A DNA stretch of 56,766 bases, from contig JAFLTV010000012.1 in assembly GCA_022509105.1 (NCBI GenBank), positions 1 through 56,766 of the forward strand. The letters are read 5' to 3'. Position 1 is the first letter of the stretch, and each line of letters starts with the position of its first letter. The position numbers and the translations under genes were made by a program. This document shows, piece after piece, positions 1-9,449 of the stretch. Source of the DNA: Muribaculaceae bacterium. Its GTDB lineage: Bacteria; Bacteroidota; Bacteroidia; Bacteroidales; Muribaculaceae. The notes under the pieces were generated by a model that saw only the letters and a list, made by a program, of their open reading frames with translations, did not search any database and had not been told where the DNA came from.

Positions 1-19
1 TTTTTGAACTTTTTGCGAC

Positions 20-55
20 AAAAAAGAGACTGCCTAAAACTTATTAGACAGCCTC
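20..55 (-). terminator. Rho-independent terminator-like hairpin
   Basis: Arms GAGACTGCCTAA (26-37) and TTAGACAGCCTC (44-55) pair over 12 positions with two mismatches and a six-base loop. Read on the minus strand the hairpin is followed by a run of six T. It would end transcripts coming from the efflux operon about 330 bases upstream. The same palindrome could instead be an old insertion-sequence end. Confidence 0.5.
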
Positions 56-249
56 ATTATCAATTCTTCAGCGGTCTCTTGAATGAGTTGCTCCACTGTA
101 ATATCTTCCTGCTGCCCTTCCCGCTTTTACCCATAACCGGGCTCCTGAAGACGGTCTGCACTTGCAAATATAGTTATCCGGAACAAATTTTCCAAATAAC
201 CGCTAAGAAATTTAAATTTAAATCCACAACCCTCCCATCTTATTGAAAC

Positions 250-290
250 AGAAGTTAATATAGTCTTTCGTCGCAGGTGCCCCTCATGTA
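250..290. repeat. Dispersed intergenic repeat, copy 1
   Basis: This segment shares AGAAGTT, six diverged bases, and then a core beginning GTCTTTCGTCGCA with a second intergenic site at 50128-50171. The core matches at about 23 of 25 positions. Both copies are non-coding. Two copies 50 kb apart suggest a genome-wide family, but what it is cannot be told from the window. Confidence 0.5.
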
Positions 291-389
291 TACCCCTCTC
301 ATTCTTTCTCTTTTGATTTTAGATTTTTGTGGTATAGAATCTTCTTCAAAAAATTATCATATATGGACCGCGAAGATAATCTCGTTTAA

Positions 390-1598
390 TCAGATGGATT
401 CTGATTTCACCCTCTCATAACTGTTAAATCCTTTCAAGACTGAAGGCCTCACCACCCATCTCTGCACACAATATGCTCCAACCATATAAGCCCCTGCTAA
501 TATCCACAGATTTATATAGCAGCTTCTGACCTGAGCCAATGTCGCTCCGTTTGTATTCATCTTTATAAATCCCTCGATTCCCCATGTGGCAGGCACGCAG
601 TCGCTCGCCGCCTTCCAGAATCCTGACATAGCATATCTCGGCCAGGTCAATCCCGACAGGAAGAGAAATATCACGGAAGTGACAACCCACAGCACAAACA
701 CCGACTCCCTTTCCCAGACAATTCCCTGGAAACACCATCCCAAGCCCACGCACGCCAGAACCATCGGAGTCAGAAACATCAGTATCTCAAACAGATTGCC
801 GGCCATCGGGAATGAGAACATCAACGGTACATAATGCACCAGATAGATAATCGGCACCATCAGTATCGTGATATAACAAAGCATCTGACCCAGCATTGTC
901 ATCAACACACTCGGTTGCTCGTTGAAGGAGTCATACCCTATCAGGCCCTTTCGTTCCCGTTTTGCACCGCCGGCCATACCCGAAGCTAAGATGATGCATT
1001 GATGCAGGATCAATATCAACACTCCGGGCATGATGAAGGAATCGAAGCCTCCCTCGATGTTGCCCATAGTGATATTCTTTATGGGCATCAGATCTCCGTC
1101 GGCTACGGTCTCTGCCAGGGGGGCTACAAGGTCTATCTTCTCTGTCAGTATCTCCGCGCCTATGGCCTGCGCCACATTGGTTGAAGCCACAAGCAGCGAC
1201 CGATACCTCAGCAACAGGCTCATCTCGCAATATAACACCGCCTCGCCCTGCTCGTTATTGGCAATCCTCTTGCCGAAACCCTCGGGAATCTCCAGGATGC
1301 CATAACATTTATGCTCATTCATAGCCCTCCGGGCCTCTGCCAGGTCTGCCGCATAACCCTTTACCCAGGCCTCCTGCGTGGCGTTGAAATTTCTGACAAG
1401 TTCCCGGCTGATTGACGACCGGTCGTTGTCTACGACCACTACCGCAACATCCCTCACTAACTCCGGATTATATATCAGAGAATAGATCACCGGATATGCC
1501 AAGGGCAAAAACAGGAAAAAGATGATCAGACCCGGATCTTTGATGACAAGCCGGAATTCCCTGACATAGACTTTAAATAATTCCCTGAATATTCTCAT
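390..1598 (-). CDS. ABC-2 type permease, second of a pair
   Basis: Membrane subunit of a drug or lipid export system, 402 residues. One helix lies at about 24-42, then a large extracytoplasmic domain to about 190, then five or six helices, which is the ABC2_membrane_3 layout. The open frame runs upstream to 1856, but the ATG at 1598 is preferred. It overlaps the stop of the preceding permease by four bases (ATGA) and the protein then starts with the usual MRIFRELFK-type cytoplasmic tail. It is the last gene of a tolC-hlyD-permease-permease operon. No ATPase gene accompanies it, so the motor subunit must come from elsewhere or be dispensable. Substrate unknown. Confidence 0.85.
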   Translation of the reverse strand: MRIFRELFKVYVREFRLVIKDPGLIIFFLFLPLAYPVIYSLIYNPELVRDVAVVVVDNDRSSISRELVRNFNATQEAWVKGYAADLAEARRAMNEHKCYGILEIPEGFGKRIANNEQGEAVLYCEMSLLLRYRSLLVASTNVAQAIGAEILTEKIDLVAPLAETVADGDLMPIKNITMGNIEGGFDSFIMPGVLILILHQCIILASGMAGGAKRERKGLIGYDSFNEQPSVLMTMLGQMLCYITILMVPIIYLVHYVPLMFSFPMAGNLFEILMFLTPMVLACVGLGWCFQGIVWERESVFVLWVVTSVIFLFLSGLTWPRYAMSGFWKAASDCVPATWGIEGFIKMNTNGATLAQVRSCYINLWILAGAYMVGAYCVQRWVVRPSVLKGFNSYERVKSESI

Positions 1599-2761
1599 GG
1601 AGCGTAAACCGGTTTGGCCATCTCTCTCTTGATTCTCCAAAGAAGAGTGAAAGGCAACAACATAAACACTATATAAGCCACAAACCATACCCGGGAATAA
1701 TAGATATCTATTCCGTTGAGGGCCTGGTCGATATATATCAGAAGATTGTATCTCACGGGCAGAATCCAGCTGAATATCCCTATAGCCGGATACATGCTTT
1801 CGTATGGAAACGAGAAGGCAGCGATGGAGAAGGCCAAAATGCCTAAGAGAGCGCAAACCGACAGGGAGAGTCGCAGGTTGGGCAAAACTCCGAAGAAGAA
1901 TAGAGCCCAGCCCTGGCAGGCCAACACGAACATTACCTCCGAGAGAGCTATCCAGAACCAGGAGCCATGCATGGGATAACCGTTTATTTTAAACAGCCAT
2001 GACTCCATGAAAATGGCGATTACTATCCAGATGATTGTCTGAGGCAGCAATTTTGCAGCTAAAGCCTTGATTATGGACCCGTCGGCCATGGCGAGCAGTT
2101 TCACGGAGGTGCCGTATTTTATCTCCTGGCCTAAGCTGAAACACGTCACGAGGAATATCATGAGTTCCAGAACTCCCGGAAGAAATGAATTACAGAGATA
2201 AACAGCATAATTGAGGCCCGGATTATGGATGCCGCGCGATTGTATGTTTATAGGCAATAAAAGCGGAGTCACCTCCCGGGGTGACGCTCCCACAGATTCC
2301 AAGACTGTGAGGGCCACGCCTGCTTTCGTGTATAAGGCCGTGGTCTTGAATGTCTTGAAGAGGATTGAGGCCGGCACAAAATAGGTCATGTTCGTATAGA
2401 AGGTGATCACCGGTTTTCGGCCCGAAAGCAGGTCGCGCTCGAAATTTTCCGGTATCAGAAAAAAACCGAAGATATCCCCCTGCTGCATCAGTTTGCGTGC
2501 CTCCGTATAACTGTTGCAATCATCCACCAAGTCAACCATCTGCATTCCGCCCAGATTCTGGGTCAGTTTCCTTGATATCGCCGAACCGTCTTTATCAATC
2601 ATGGCTGCCGGCACTTTTGAGGGAAGTCCATCCTCCATCAGGCTCGTCAGAAACATGAAACAAAACAAAGGAAGGATGAAGAATGCCACCCAATAGATAG
2701 GCCTCCTCACCAATTGCAAGACGCTTCTTACAAATATTCCTTTGAAACCTCTGCGGATCAT
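1595..2761 (-). CDS. ABC-2 type permease, first of a pair
   Basis: A 388-residue inner-membrane permease with the same plan as its downstream neighbour: a helix at about 22-40, an extracytoplasmic domain to about 185, then a bundle of five to six helices. It resembles the YhhJ/YbhR-type permeases that work with an HlyD-family adaptor and TolC. Its ATG overlaps the hlyD stop by four bases and its own stop overlaps the next permease by four bases, so the three are probably translationally coupled. The two permeases likely form a heterodimer. Confidence 0.87.
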   Translation of the reverse strand: MIRRGFKGIFVRSVLQLVRRPIYWVAFFILPLFCFMFLTSLMEDGLPSKVPAAMIDKDGSAISRKLTQNLGGMQMVDLVDDCNSYTEARKLMQQGDIFGFFLIPENFERDLLSGRKPVITFYTNMTYFVPASILFKTFKTTALYTKAGVALTVLESVGASPREVTPLLLPINIQSRGIHNPGLNYAVYLCNSFLPGVLELMIFLVTCFSLGQEIKYGTSVKLLAMADGSIIKALAAKLLPQTIIWIVIAIFMESWLFKINGYPMHGSWFWIALSEVMFVLACQGWALFFFGVLPNLRLSLSVCALLGILAFSIAAFSFPYESMYPAIGIFSWILPVRYNLLIYIDQALNGIDIYYSRVWFVAYIVFMLLPFTLLWRIKREMAKPVYAP

Positions 2762-3804
2762 TTCGTTTGCTCGAGTATCACCGACATGCCCGGACGAAGG
2801 TTTTCTATCTTCTCCGTGGGCCGGGCCTTGATCTGGAATGTGCGGGCATCAAAATCTCCGGTGGATTTCGTTGCCTGCCAGTTTGCATAGGTGCCCATAT
2901 CCTTTATATAAAACACCTTCGCTTCAGTCTCTTTCTCCAAGGCCGGTATCTTGATTTTCAAGACAGTGCCGGTCGTGATATCCTTCAGAAGGGTTTCCCT
3001 TACGTTAAACACCACCCAATGGTCATCTTTCTGCAGCGACATTATCGGAGCGCCCGTTGCCACCAATTCTGACACATTCGGATAAATTTCCGTTATCTCC
3101 CCGTCGTCGGGAGCCACAAGATACTGGTCTTCCAAAAGGGCGGCCACTTCATTTACGCCACCTTTGGCCACATTCACCATAGCTCTGGCTGCAGCCTTAT
3201 CCTCCTTCTGGGCTCCCGCCTTGGCGAGCGAATACTGGCTTTCAGCAGCGGCCACTCCCGCTTTGGCGGCATCATAAGCAGCCTTTGCCTCATCTCGTTT
3301 TTGCTCCGAAACCACTCCCTTCTCGAAGAGATTCTGCATCCTTTCGTAGGTTTTTTGCGCTATCCCTTCAGCAGCCTTCGCCTGTTCCACAAGTTCGTAA
3401 GCTGCCGTGATTATCTGATGGCGAGTGCCGGCATCCACCTTAGCATTGGCAGCTGCGGCTGCATCTTCCATGGCTTCCGCCTGACCCATACGTGCTTCCA
3501 CAAGCGTAGAATGGATCCTCACAAGGGTGTCGCCTTTCCTGACGCGGTCGCCCTCTTCCACATAAATCTCTTCCACACGGCCTGGAAGCTTCCCGGAAAT
3601 CCTTATCTCTGTAGCGTCGGCCTGACCCTGCACTGTGTCCGGACCCTGCTTGATGCAGAGAAATCCGAAGATTGCAAGCCCTGCGAGAACAAATATAACA
3701 ACAACTATGGTGAGAATCAGCATCCGGTCTTTGGCCGACACTTTCTCCTCTTCCGTCTTGTTCAAATTTTTATCTGCCAATGAAGGCTCTGTCTGATTTT
3801 TCAT
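2758..3804 (-). CDS. HlyD-family periplasmic adaptor
   Basis: Membrane fusion protein of 348 residues that would bridge the inner-membrane permeases to the outer-membrane TolC channel. A hydrophilic N-terminus of about 28 residues precedes one membrane anchor (about 29-50). A biotinyl-lipoyl half-motif follows (GRVEEIYVEEGDRVRKGD), then a long alanine-rich coiled-coil hairpin at about 100-210, then the second lipoyl half and a beta-barrel. It lies 21 bases after the tolC stop. Family assignment is firm; the transported substrate is unknown. Confidence 0.9.
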   Translation of the reverse strand: MKNQTEPSLADKNLNKTEEEKVSAKDRMLILTIVVVIFVLAGLAIFGFLCIKQGPDTVQGQADATEIRISGKLPGRVEEIYVEEGDRVRKGDTLVRIHSTLVEARMGQAEAMEDAAAAANAKVDAGTRHQIITAAYELVEQAKAAEGIAQKTYERMQNLFEKGVVSEQKRDEAKAAYDAAKAGVAAAESQYSLAKAGAQKEDKAAARAMVNVAKGGVNEVAALLEDQYLVAPDDGEITEIYPNVSELVATGAPIMSLQKDDHWVVFNVRETLLKDITTGTVLKIKIPALEKETEAKVFYIKDMGTYANWQATKSTGDFDARTFQIKARPTEKIENLRPGMSVILEQTK

Positions 3805-3825
3805 GATATATCTTTATCTGATACG

Positions 3826-5241
3826 TTACAAATTACCCAAAACTTTTGCGAGATATGTGCGAGCGAGCCTCACTCCGATTTCTGAATCAATCTTCTCGGA
3901 ATTCGCCGCCAGCCATGCCGTTTGAGCCGCCAGCACGTCGGATGTGGTCATCACACCCTCCCGGAAAGCCATCTGCGCCTGATAAAGGTTTTCCTCCGCC
4001 TTTTTCATATTTGTCAGCGACATCTGATAGGTCTTTTCCGACTCTTCAAGGCTGAAGCGAGCCTGGCTTACCTGCAGGTTTACCTTTTCTTCCAGGTCTT
4101 CCAAAAGAAGACGCTGAGCCGTGGTGTTTGACTGCGCGGCCTTATATCGCTTATAGTCTCCTCCCCAATGCCAGATGGGCACTGTCAGTGCAGCCCCGAT
4201 ACTGAATCCTCCCCCGAAGTTCCTTTTGAAACCGTTGATAACATTCGGATTTGAGAATGAATACATGCCGACAACCGCTATTTTCGGCATCATCTCGCTG
4301 AGTGTGAGTTTCTCCTTGCCTTGAAGCATATTGATGGTCTGCCTCACAACTTCCAGGTCTGACCTCCTGGCATAGACCTGCTGCAGGGTGTAGTCGGGCA
4401 CTGTTGTCTTCATGTCATGAAGCTGTTCATCTTCAAGTTCCATATCGGTGTCAGCCGGCAATCCGCATAATTGCGAAAGTGCCATCTTGGAAAGTGTCAG
4501 TCCGTTTTCCACCTTCACCAAGGCGATTTTCGCCTCATTGACCCTCACTTCCACTGAAAGGAGGTCGCTTTTCGTGGCCACGCCCTCATCCACCATGTAT
4601 TGCACATTCCGCCGCAAGGAATCAGTGAGATTCACAAAACTCTGGGCCAGCAACCTTTTCTCTTTGAGGGAAACGACGGTCCAATAGGCTTCATCAACGG
4701 AATAAACTATATCCTGGCTAAGCTTGTCGGTCATTGCCGATGCCATTTTTTCGCTATATCCGGCTATTTCGTTAAGAGCTCGAATCTGACCGCCCATATA
4801 TACCGGCTGCGTAAGTGTAAAAGCCCCCGCAAAAACATTATGGATATCATAGCTCATAGCCTCCTTGGGGATAACCGCCACTTCCGAGGGTATGTAGCTG
4901 CCCGTGGCAGGATCCTTCACCGGCATGCCGTCAGGTCCCTTCACTAAGTTATATTGATAAGACATAGTCTTCGGGTCGAAACTCATGGTCGGAAGTTTGG
5001 CATCCTCTCCCAACAGGTTTATGATTCTTTGATTATAGAAATATGTGCCTGTAAAATCTATGCCGGGAAGATATGCCGCCTTGGCCGACTCCTTCAACAA
5101 GGCCGCTCCTTCGCGGTTCTCATGGGCCATCCGGATAAGTTTGTTGTTTCGTAGTGCCATATTGCGACAGGAATCCAGGCTCACGGTTGCCTGACATGTC
5201 ATGGCAGCCATAAGGAAAAATAATAGTATGATGTTTTTCAT
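3826..5241 (-). CDS. TolC-family outer-membrane efflux protein
   Basis: Outer-membrane channel of 471 residues with an N-terminal signal peptide (MKNIILLFFLMAAMTCQA) and the two long helical repeats of the OEP family. The second repeat ends with the typical pattern of glutamine- and alanine-rich helices near LYQAQMAFREGVMTTSD. It is the first gene of the operon with the HlyD adaptor and two ABC-2 permeases. Transcription probably starts at the promoter at 5342-5371, giving a leader of about 95 bases with a hairpin. Confidence 0.9.
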   Translation of the reverse strand: MKNIILLFFLMAAMTCQATVSLDSCRNMALRNNKLIRMAHENREGAALLKESAKAAYLPGIDFTGTYFYNQRIINLLGEDAKLPTMSFDPKTMSYQYNLVKGPDGMPVKDPATGSYIPSEVAVIPKEAMSYDIHNVFAGAFTLTQPVYMGGQIRALNEIAGYSEKMASAMTDKLSQDIVYSVDEAYWTVVSLKEKRLLAQSFVNLTDSLRRNVQYMVDEGVATKSDLLSVEVRVNEAKIALVKVENGLTLSKMALSQLCGLPADTDMELEDEQLHDMKTTVPDYTLQQVYARRSDLEVVRQTINMLQGKEKLTLSEMMPKIAVVGMYSFSNPNVINGFKRNFGGGFSIGAALTVPIWHWGGDYKRYKAAQSNTTAQRLLLEDLEEKVNLQVSQARFSLEESEKTYQMSLTNMKKAEENLYQAQMAFREGVMTTSDVLAAQTAWLAANSEKIDSEIGVRLARTYLAKVLGNL

Positions 5242-5277
5242 TCTGCTCGTTTAAGATTTTATCTGCTGAATATTCGG

Positions 5278-5319
5278 GTTTTACGCGACGCCATCTATCC
5301 GGACGTTGCCGCGCAAAAC
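5278..5319 (-). other. Hairpin in the efflux operon leader
   Basis: The arms GTTTTACGCG (5278-5287) and CGCGCAAAAC (5310-5319) pair over ten positions with one G-U wobble. They lie between the predicted transcription start (about 5335) and the tolC start codon. It could influence translation or stability of the operon mRNA; a role is only inferred. Confidence 0.4.
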
Positions 5320-5341
5320 GCAGGTGGGTCGGTCGTTTAGG

Positions 5342-5371
5342 CAAAATTATATAAAATTTATCTCTTACCAA
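5342..5371 (-). promoter_or_regulatory. Promoter of the tolC-hlyD-permease operon
   Basis: On the minus strand TTG (5371-5369), a 19-base spacer and TAATTTTG (5349-5342) match the Bacteroidetes -33/-7 consensus exactly. The predicted start is about seven bases downstream, near 5335. Confidence 0.7.
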
Positions 5372-5508
5372 ACTCCCGGTCCGGCTGACTTACGTGATTT
5401 CGGCAAATTCTGTTCAAAAAGCGGCTGCAACCCATGTAGAAACATGGAATCAGAGCCACCCCTATTGATAATTTAAGTAACTTTGCACTCGAAAGCATAT
5501 CTTCAAAA

Positions 5509-6873
5509 ATGGATTCCGCTATCAACACAGTCCCGGAAAGCTATATAGCCACTTATAAAAGTCTGCTGAAAATCGGATTTCCGGTGCTCATCACTCAAAT
5601 CGGCATCATCGTCGTGAGTTTCGCCGACACTATGATGGTGGGGGCCTACGGTCTAAATGAACTCGCCGCCTCGGCCTTCGTCAGCAGCCTCTTCCTCATA
5701 GCCATGGTGATGCTCATGGGTTTTGCGGGGGGCATAACGCCCATCATCGGTGCCCTCTATGGAAAAGGAGAGCATGATGAAGGAGGAAGAATGCTTCGCG
5801 CCTCCGTCATCGTAAACGTTGCCCTATCCCTCGCTTTCATTGCAATCATGGGAATTCTCTATATATTCCTGCCCTATATGGGCCAGGACCCTGAGATTCT
5901 CCCTATCGCCCAAGACTATTACCTCATCATCCTCCCTTCGATGTTGCCGATGGCAATATTCGGATGTTTCCAACAGACAGCGAACGGTGTCACCGACACT
6001 GCCACCCCCATGTGGATTATCCTTGCCACAGATTCTCTCAATATCCTCGGAAATTATATGCTCATTTTCGGGCATTGGGGCTGTCCGGAATTAGGTTTGG
6101 CCGGAGCAGGATGGAGCACCCTCATTTCAAGAACCCTGGGCGCGATAGGCATCATCATTGTCTTTGCCCTCTCACCACGCTACCGCAAATACTGGCAGAT
6201 GCTTCTTAACGGCCATTCGGGTCGCGAAAGAAGATTGAAAGTCTGGAAAACTTCCTATCCCCTTATGGTGCAAAGCGGAGTGGAATGCGGACTGTGGTCG
6301 CTCGGTGCTGTAGTCAGCGGATGGTTCGGAAAAGTGGAACTGGCGGCTTACCAGGTTATGAACACTATCGGCCAGCTCGGGTTTATGACCTATATGAGTT
6401 TCGGATGGGCCACTTCAATCAAGGTGGCGAACTTCACGGGTGTCAAAAACTTCTCTGCAGTGAAGAGGGTGACTTCCTGCGGGCTTCACCTTATTCTCGT
6501 TCTGGCAACCATCGCTTCTCTCGCGTTCATGTTCTTCACGGATGAAATGGTGAATCTCTTCACCCCGGAAGCCGATGTGGTGGAATATGCCATACTGATG
6601 ATAATCCCATTGGTGCTATATCAATATTGCGACGGCATTCAGCTCACCTACGTCAACGCGCTGCGAGGCACTTCCGTTGTCAAACCCCTCCTCTGGATAT
6701 CCATAGTGAGCTATATCGGCGCCGGCGTGGCCTCTCTTTTCATTCTGGCTCTCCTTTGCGACCTTGAAACCGTGGGCGTTTACTACAGCTTCTCGGTGGC
6801 TCTCCTCACTGCCGCCGTGCTCCTCGTCATCACTTTCAAACGCACTGTGGCACGACTTCAATACGCAGCTTAG
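5509..6873 (+). CDS. MATE-family multidrug/Na+ antiporter
   Basis: Inner-membrane antiporter of 454 residues with about twelve membrane helices in two MatE repeats (about 20-180 and 245-405). The first repeat carries the family-typical sequence GFPVLITQIGIIVVSFADTM near residue 23-42. It would export cationic compounds in exchange for Na+ or H+. It is divergent from the tolC operon and transcribed alone. A TAACTTTG -7 element lies at 5478-5485, with no clear TTG at the right distance. The family is certain; the substrate is not. Confidence 0.92.
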   Translation: MDSAINTVPESYIATYKSLLKIGFPVLITQIGIIVVSFADTMMVGAYGLNELAASAFVSSLFLIAMVMLMGFAGGITPIIGALYGKGEHDEGGRMLRASVIVNVALSLAFIAIMGILYIFLPYMGQDPEILPIAQDYYLIILPSMLPMAIFGCFQQTANGVTDTATPMWIILATDSLNILGNYMLIFGHWGCPELGLAGAGWSTLISRTLGAIGIIIVFALSPRYRKYWQMLLNGHSGRERRLKVWKTSYPLMVQSGVECGLWSLGAVVSGWFGKVELAAYQVMNTIGQLGFMTYMSFGWATSIKVANFTGVKNFSAVKRVTSCGLHLILVLATIASLAFMFFTDEMVNLFTPEADVVEYAILMIIPLVLYQYCDGIQLTYVNALRGTSVVKPLLWISIVSYIGAGVASLFILALLCDLETVGVYYSFSVALLTAAVLLVITFKRTVARLQYAA

Positions 6874-7042
6874 TTTTCTGCCAATTTTCCAAAATTTCAC
6901 CCTTGTCATCTTAAAAATATTTAAATATCGATTACTTTTAGACAGTTTAGGCGATTTTTAGACATAAAAATTATTACTTTGCAGTGGCAAATTTGCTCTT
7001 AATGAAATTTGCACCTGAATTTAGCATAGAATAGCTGATAAA

Positions 7043-7816
7043 ATGGGTAAGATAATAGCAATCGCCAATCAAAAAGGAGGTGTGGGGAAAACAACCACGG
7101 CCTTTAATCTTGGCGCATGTCTCGCAATGGAGGGTAAGAAGGTGCTCCTCGTGGATGCCGACCCGCAGGCTAACGCCACTTCCGGTATCGGTCTCAACCC
7201 GGAAGATGCCGAAGTCTCTGTATATGAATGTCTGGTGGATGGCGTCGACCCGAAAAAAGCCCTGCGCGACACTTGCGTTAAAGGGCTCTCCGTGATCGGT
7301 TCCAGAATAGATCTCGTGGGTGCCGAAGTCGAGCTCATGCAGAAAAAAGACCGCGAAAGAGTGCTCTCGAATGTGCTCCGGCCGCTTAAAGATGACTACG
7401 ACTATATTCTCATTGACTGCAGCCCCTCTCTCGGACTTATCACAGTAAACGCCCTCACAGCCGCCGACTCTGTTATTATCCCCGTGCAAGCCGAATATTT
7501 TGCCCTCGAAGGCATATCCCAGCTTTTAAACACCATCAGGATTATCAAGAGCCGCCTTTCTCCCGAACTGGAGATCGAAGGGTTCCTCCTGACTATGTAT
7601 GACGCCCGGCTTCGCCTCGCCAACCAGATTTTCGAGGAGCTCAAGGGGCATTTCGGCGACATGGTGTTTTCAACGGTTATACCCAGAAACATCAAGCTTT
7701 CCGAATCTCCAAGCCACGGGCTGCCGGTGTGTCTCTACGACCCCGAAAGCCGTGGAGCTATAGCCTACGGGCAGCTTAGCAAAGAACTTATCGCCAGAAA
7801 CCGTCACAAAAAATAA
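7043..7816 (+). CDS. Chromosome partitioning ATPase ParA (Soj)
   Basis: A 257-residue Walker-type ATPase that drives origin segregation together with ParB. The deviant Walker A motif KGGVGKTT is at residues 10-17, followed by VDADPQANAT and the Walker B-like DYDYILIDCSPSLG. Length and N-terminus match chromosomal Soj proteins. It is six bases upstream of parB. The two, with the following DUF5683 and transglycosylase genes, look like one operon. The upstream sequence has ATTACTTTG, close to but not matching the -7 consensus. Confidence 0.95.
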   Translation: MGKIIAIANQKGGVGKTTTAFNLGACLAMEGKKVLLVDADPQANATSGIGLNPEDAEVSVYECLVDGVDPKKALRDTCVKGLSVIGSRIDLVGAEVELMQKKDRERVLSNVLRPLKDDYDYILIDCSPSLGLITVNALTAADSVIIPVQAEYFALEGISQLLNTIRIIKSRLSPELEIEGFLLTMYDARLRLANQIFEELKGHFGDMVFSTVIPRNIKLSESPSHGLPVCLYDPESRGAIAYGQLSKELIARNRHKK

Positions 7817-7822
7817 TCTCTA

Positions 7823-8686
7823 ATGGCTGTTAAACGTAATGCTCTGGGCCGAGGCCTTGATTCCCTGATATCGATTTCCGACATAAACACTGCCGGGTCT
7901 TCAGCTATCAATAATATCGACATCAGCCTTATAAAGCCCAACCCAAACCAGCCCAGACATAACTTTGACGAAGAAACTCTCGCCGAGCTCGCCGCCTCCA
8001 TAAAGGAACTGGGAGTGGTGCAGCCGCTATCTGTGCGTGAAATGCCTGACGGCTCCTATCAGATAATCGCCGGCGAACGCCGCTGGAGGGCTGCCTCAAT
8101 GGCCGGGCTTAATTCCGTGCCCGCCTACGTCAGGTCGGCTTCCGATTCCGAAGTCACCGAAATGGCTCTTATTGAAAATATTCAGCGAGAAGACCTTAAC
8201 GCCATAGAAGTGGCTCTCGCTTTCAAAAACCTTATAGACACCTATAACCTAACTCAGGAGCGACTCTCGGAGCGTCTGGGTAAAAATCGGGCCACAATAG
8301 CCAACCATCTCCGTCTTTTGAGATTGCCCGCTGATATCCAGCTCGGGCTGCGCGACCATAAACTTGAGATGGGCCACGCTAAAGCTCTCCTCTCTGTGGA
8401 AGACCCCGTAAAACAGCTGAAGCTTTACAATTTTATCCTTAAGGAGCAGCCTTCTGTGAGAAAAGTGGAGCAGATGGCTAAAGAGGTGGCCGAAAATGAG
8501 CCGGATAAAAAATCTTCCAAACCTCAGTTGCGCGATGATTCGGAATTGCAGAAGAAACTCTCCGTTGCCCTCGACATTCCCGTAAAGATTTCCCGAAAAT
8601 CCGACGGAAAGGGCACCCTCACTATCTCTTTTTCCGATGATTCGGAATTCAACAGAATCATAAACCTTATCTCTTCGAAGGAATAA
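7823..8686 (+). CDS. Chromosome partitioning protein ParB (Spo0J)
   Basis: CTP-dependent DNA clamp of 287 residues. The N-terminus begins ALGRGLDSLI, typical of chromosomal ParB. The CTP-binding box GERRWRA is at residues 84-90, the ENIQRED motif follows, and a helix-turn-helix (TQERLSERLGKNRATIANHL) recognises parS. The C-terminal 60 residues form the dimerisation domain. I found no parS-like GTTTCACGTGAAAC site in the window, so the loading site is probably elsewhere near the origin. Confidence 0.95.
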   Translation: MAVKRNALGRGLDSLISISDINTAGSSAINNIDISLIKPNPNQPRHNFDEETLAELAASIKELGVVQPLSVREMPDGSYQIIAGERRWRAASMAGLNSVPAYVRSASDSEVTEMALIENIQREDLNAIEVALAFKNLIDTYNLTQERLSERLGKNRATIANHLRLLRLPADIQLGLRDHKLEMGHAKALLSVEDPVKQLKLYNFILKEQPSVRKVEQMAKEVAENEPDKKSSKPQLRDDSELQKKLSVALDIPVKISRKSDGKGTLTISFSDDSEFNRIINLISSKE

Positions 8687-8693
8687 TCGAATT

Positions 8694-9431
8694 TTGAATT
8701 TTTATTTTAGACATATAATCTTCCCTATTCTTTTCATTTTCGCGGGCTTGAATGTTTCGACGGCTCAGGAAAATGAGCTCAACACGATGCAACCTCCGGG
8801 CGAACCCACGGATACCGTGACTTATTTAGATGGAGATATCCTTTTGAGGACTCCTCTGGAGGCGGAAGACGACGACGGGGAGATGACTGTGGTCACCACG
8901 GATGATTATCATCCTTATGGCCTCGAAAACAAAAGGGAATTCAATCCAAGCCCGGAAAGGGCTGTATGGATGTCGGCGCTGTTTCCCGGTCTCGGCCAGG
9001 TTTACAACCGGCGCTACTGGAAGCTTCCCATTATTGTCGGAGGGTTTATGGGGCTCGGATATGCCACAAACTGGAACAACGGTCAGCTCCAGGAATATTC
9101 GCAGGCTTATCGCGACCTCATGGACAACGACCCCTCCACAAATTCATATATGAACTTTTTTCCTCCTAACACTCAGGAGAGCAGCTTAAATAAAACATGG
9201 CTCACAAACGTCATGAAGACCCGTAGGGATTACTACCGACGCAACCGCGATTTATGCATCATCTGTTGCGTTGGCCTTTATCTGCTTTGTATGGTCGATG
9301 CTTATGTCGATGCCTCCCTGGCGCATTTCGACATTTCGCCCGACCTCTCTATCGACTGGAGCCCGGCCATTAATGTCGACCCCGCTTTCAGCAAGCTGAA
9401 TGTCGGTATTCAATGGGCTTTTAATTTTTAA
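8694..9431 (+). CDS. DUF5683 membrane-associated protein
   Basis: A 245-residue envelope protein of unknown function, common in Bacteroidetes between parB and a transglycosylase gene. The frame begins with TTG. The N-terminus encoded from this TTG is a clear signal peptide (about residues 1-24, ending near STAQ) and no in-frame ATG fits, so TTG is taken as the start. The conserved core is at about 85-200: a short hydrophobic segment with FPGLGQVYNRRYWKLP, a second hydrophobic stretch around 190-205, and a beta-like C-terminus ending in WAFNF as in outer-membrane proteins. Confidence 0.8.
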   Translation: MNFYFRHIIFPILFIFAGLNVSTAQENELNTMQPPGEPTDTVTYLDGDILLRTPLEAEDDDGEMTVVTTDDYHPYGLENKREFNPSPERAVWMSALFPGLGQVYNRRYWKLPIIVGGFMGLGYATNWNNGQLQEYSQAYRDLMDNDPSTNSYMNFFPPNTQESSLNKTWLTNVMKTRRDYYRRNRDLCIICCVGLYLLCMVDAYVDASLAHFDISPDLSIDWSPAINVDPAFSKLNVGIQWAFNF

Positions 9432-9449
9432 TTTGTAACTAACCTGAAA

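Larger units (their letters stand above)
1..389. other. Gene-free left edge
   Basis: No gene is supported here. The stretch lies downstream of the minus-strand efflux operon. It holds a terminator-like hairpin near 20-55 and one copy of a short dispersed repeat at 250-290. A roughly 30-codon open stretch on the minus strand (about 126 down to 34) ends inside the hairpin. It has no start and could be the tail of a lost gene, but that is a guess. The rest is AT-rich with nothing recognisable. Confidence 0.5.

Noticed and set aside
3301..3783. A 160-codon open frame opposite the HlyD adaptor gene
   Set aside because: It is antisense to a clear gene, has no recognisable protein features and arises from the codon pattern of the alanine-rich coiled coil.
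5440..5456. Small palindrome CCATGT with ACATGG between tolC and MATE
   Set aside because: Six-base arms with a four-base centre occur by chance and it is not placed on a promoter that I can support.
6974..7489. A 171-codon frame opposite parA
   Set aside because: It is antisense to a universally conserved gene and lacks any motif.
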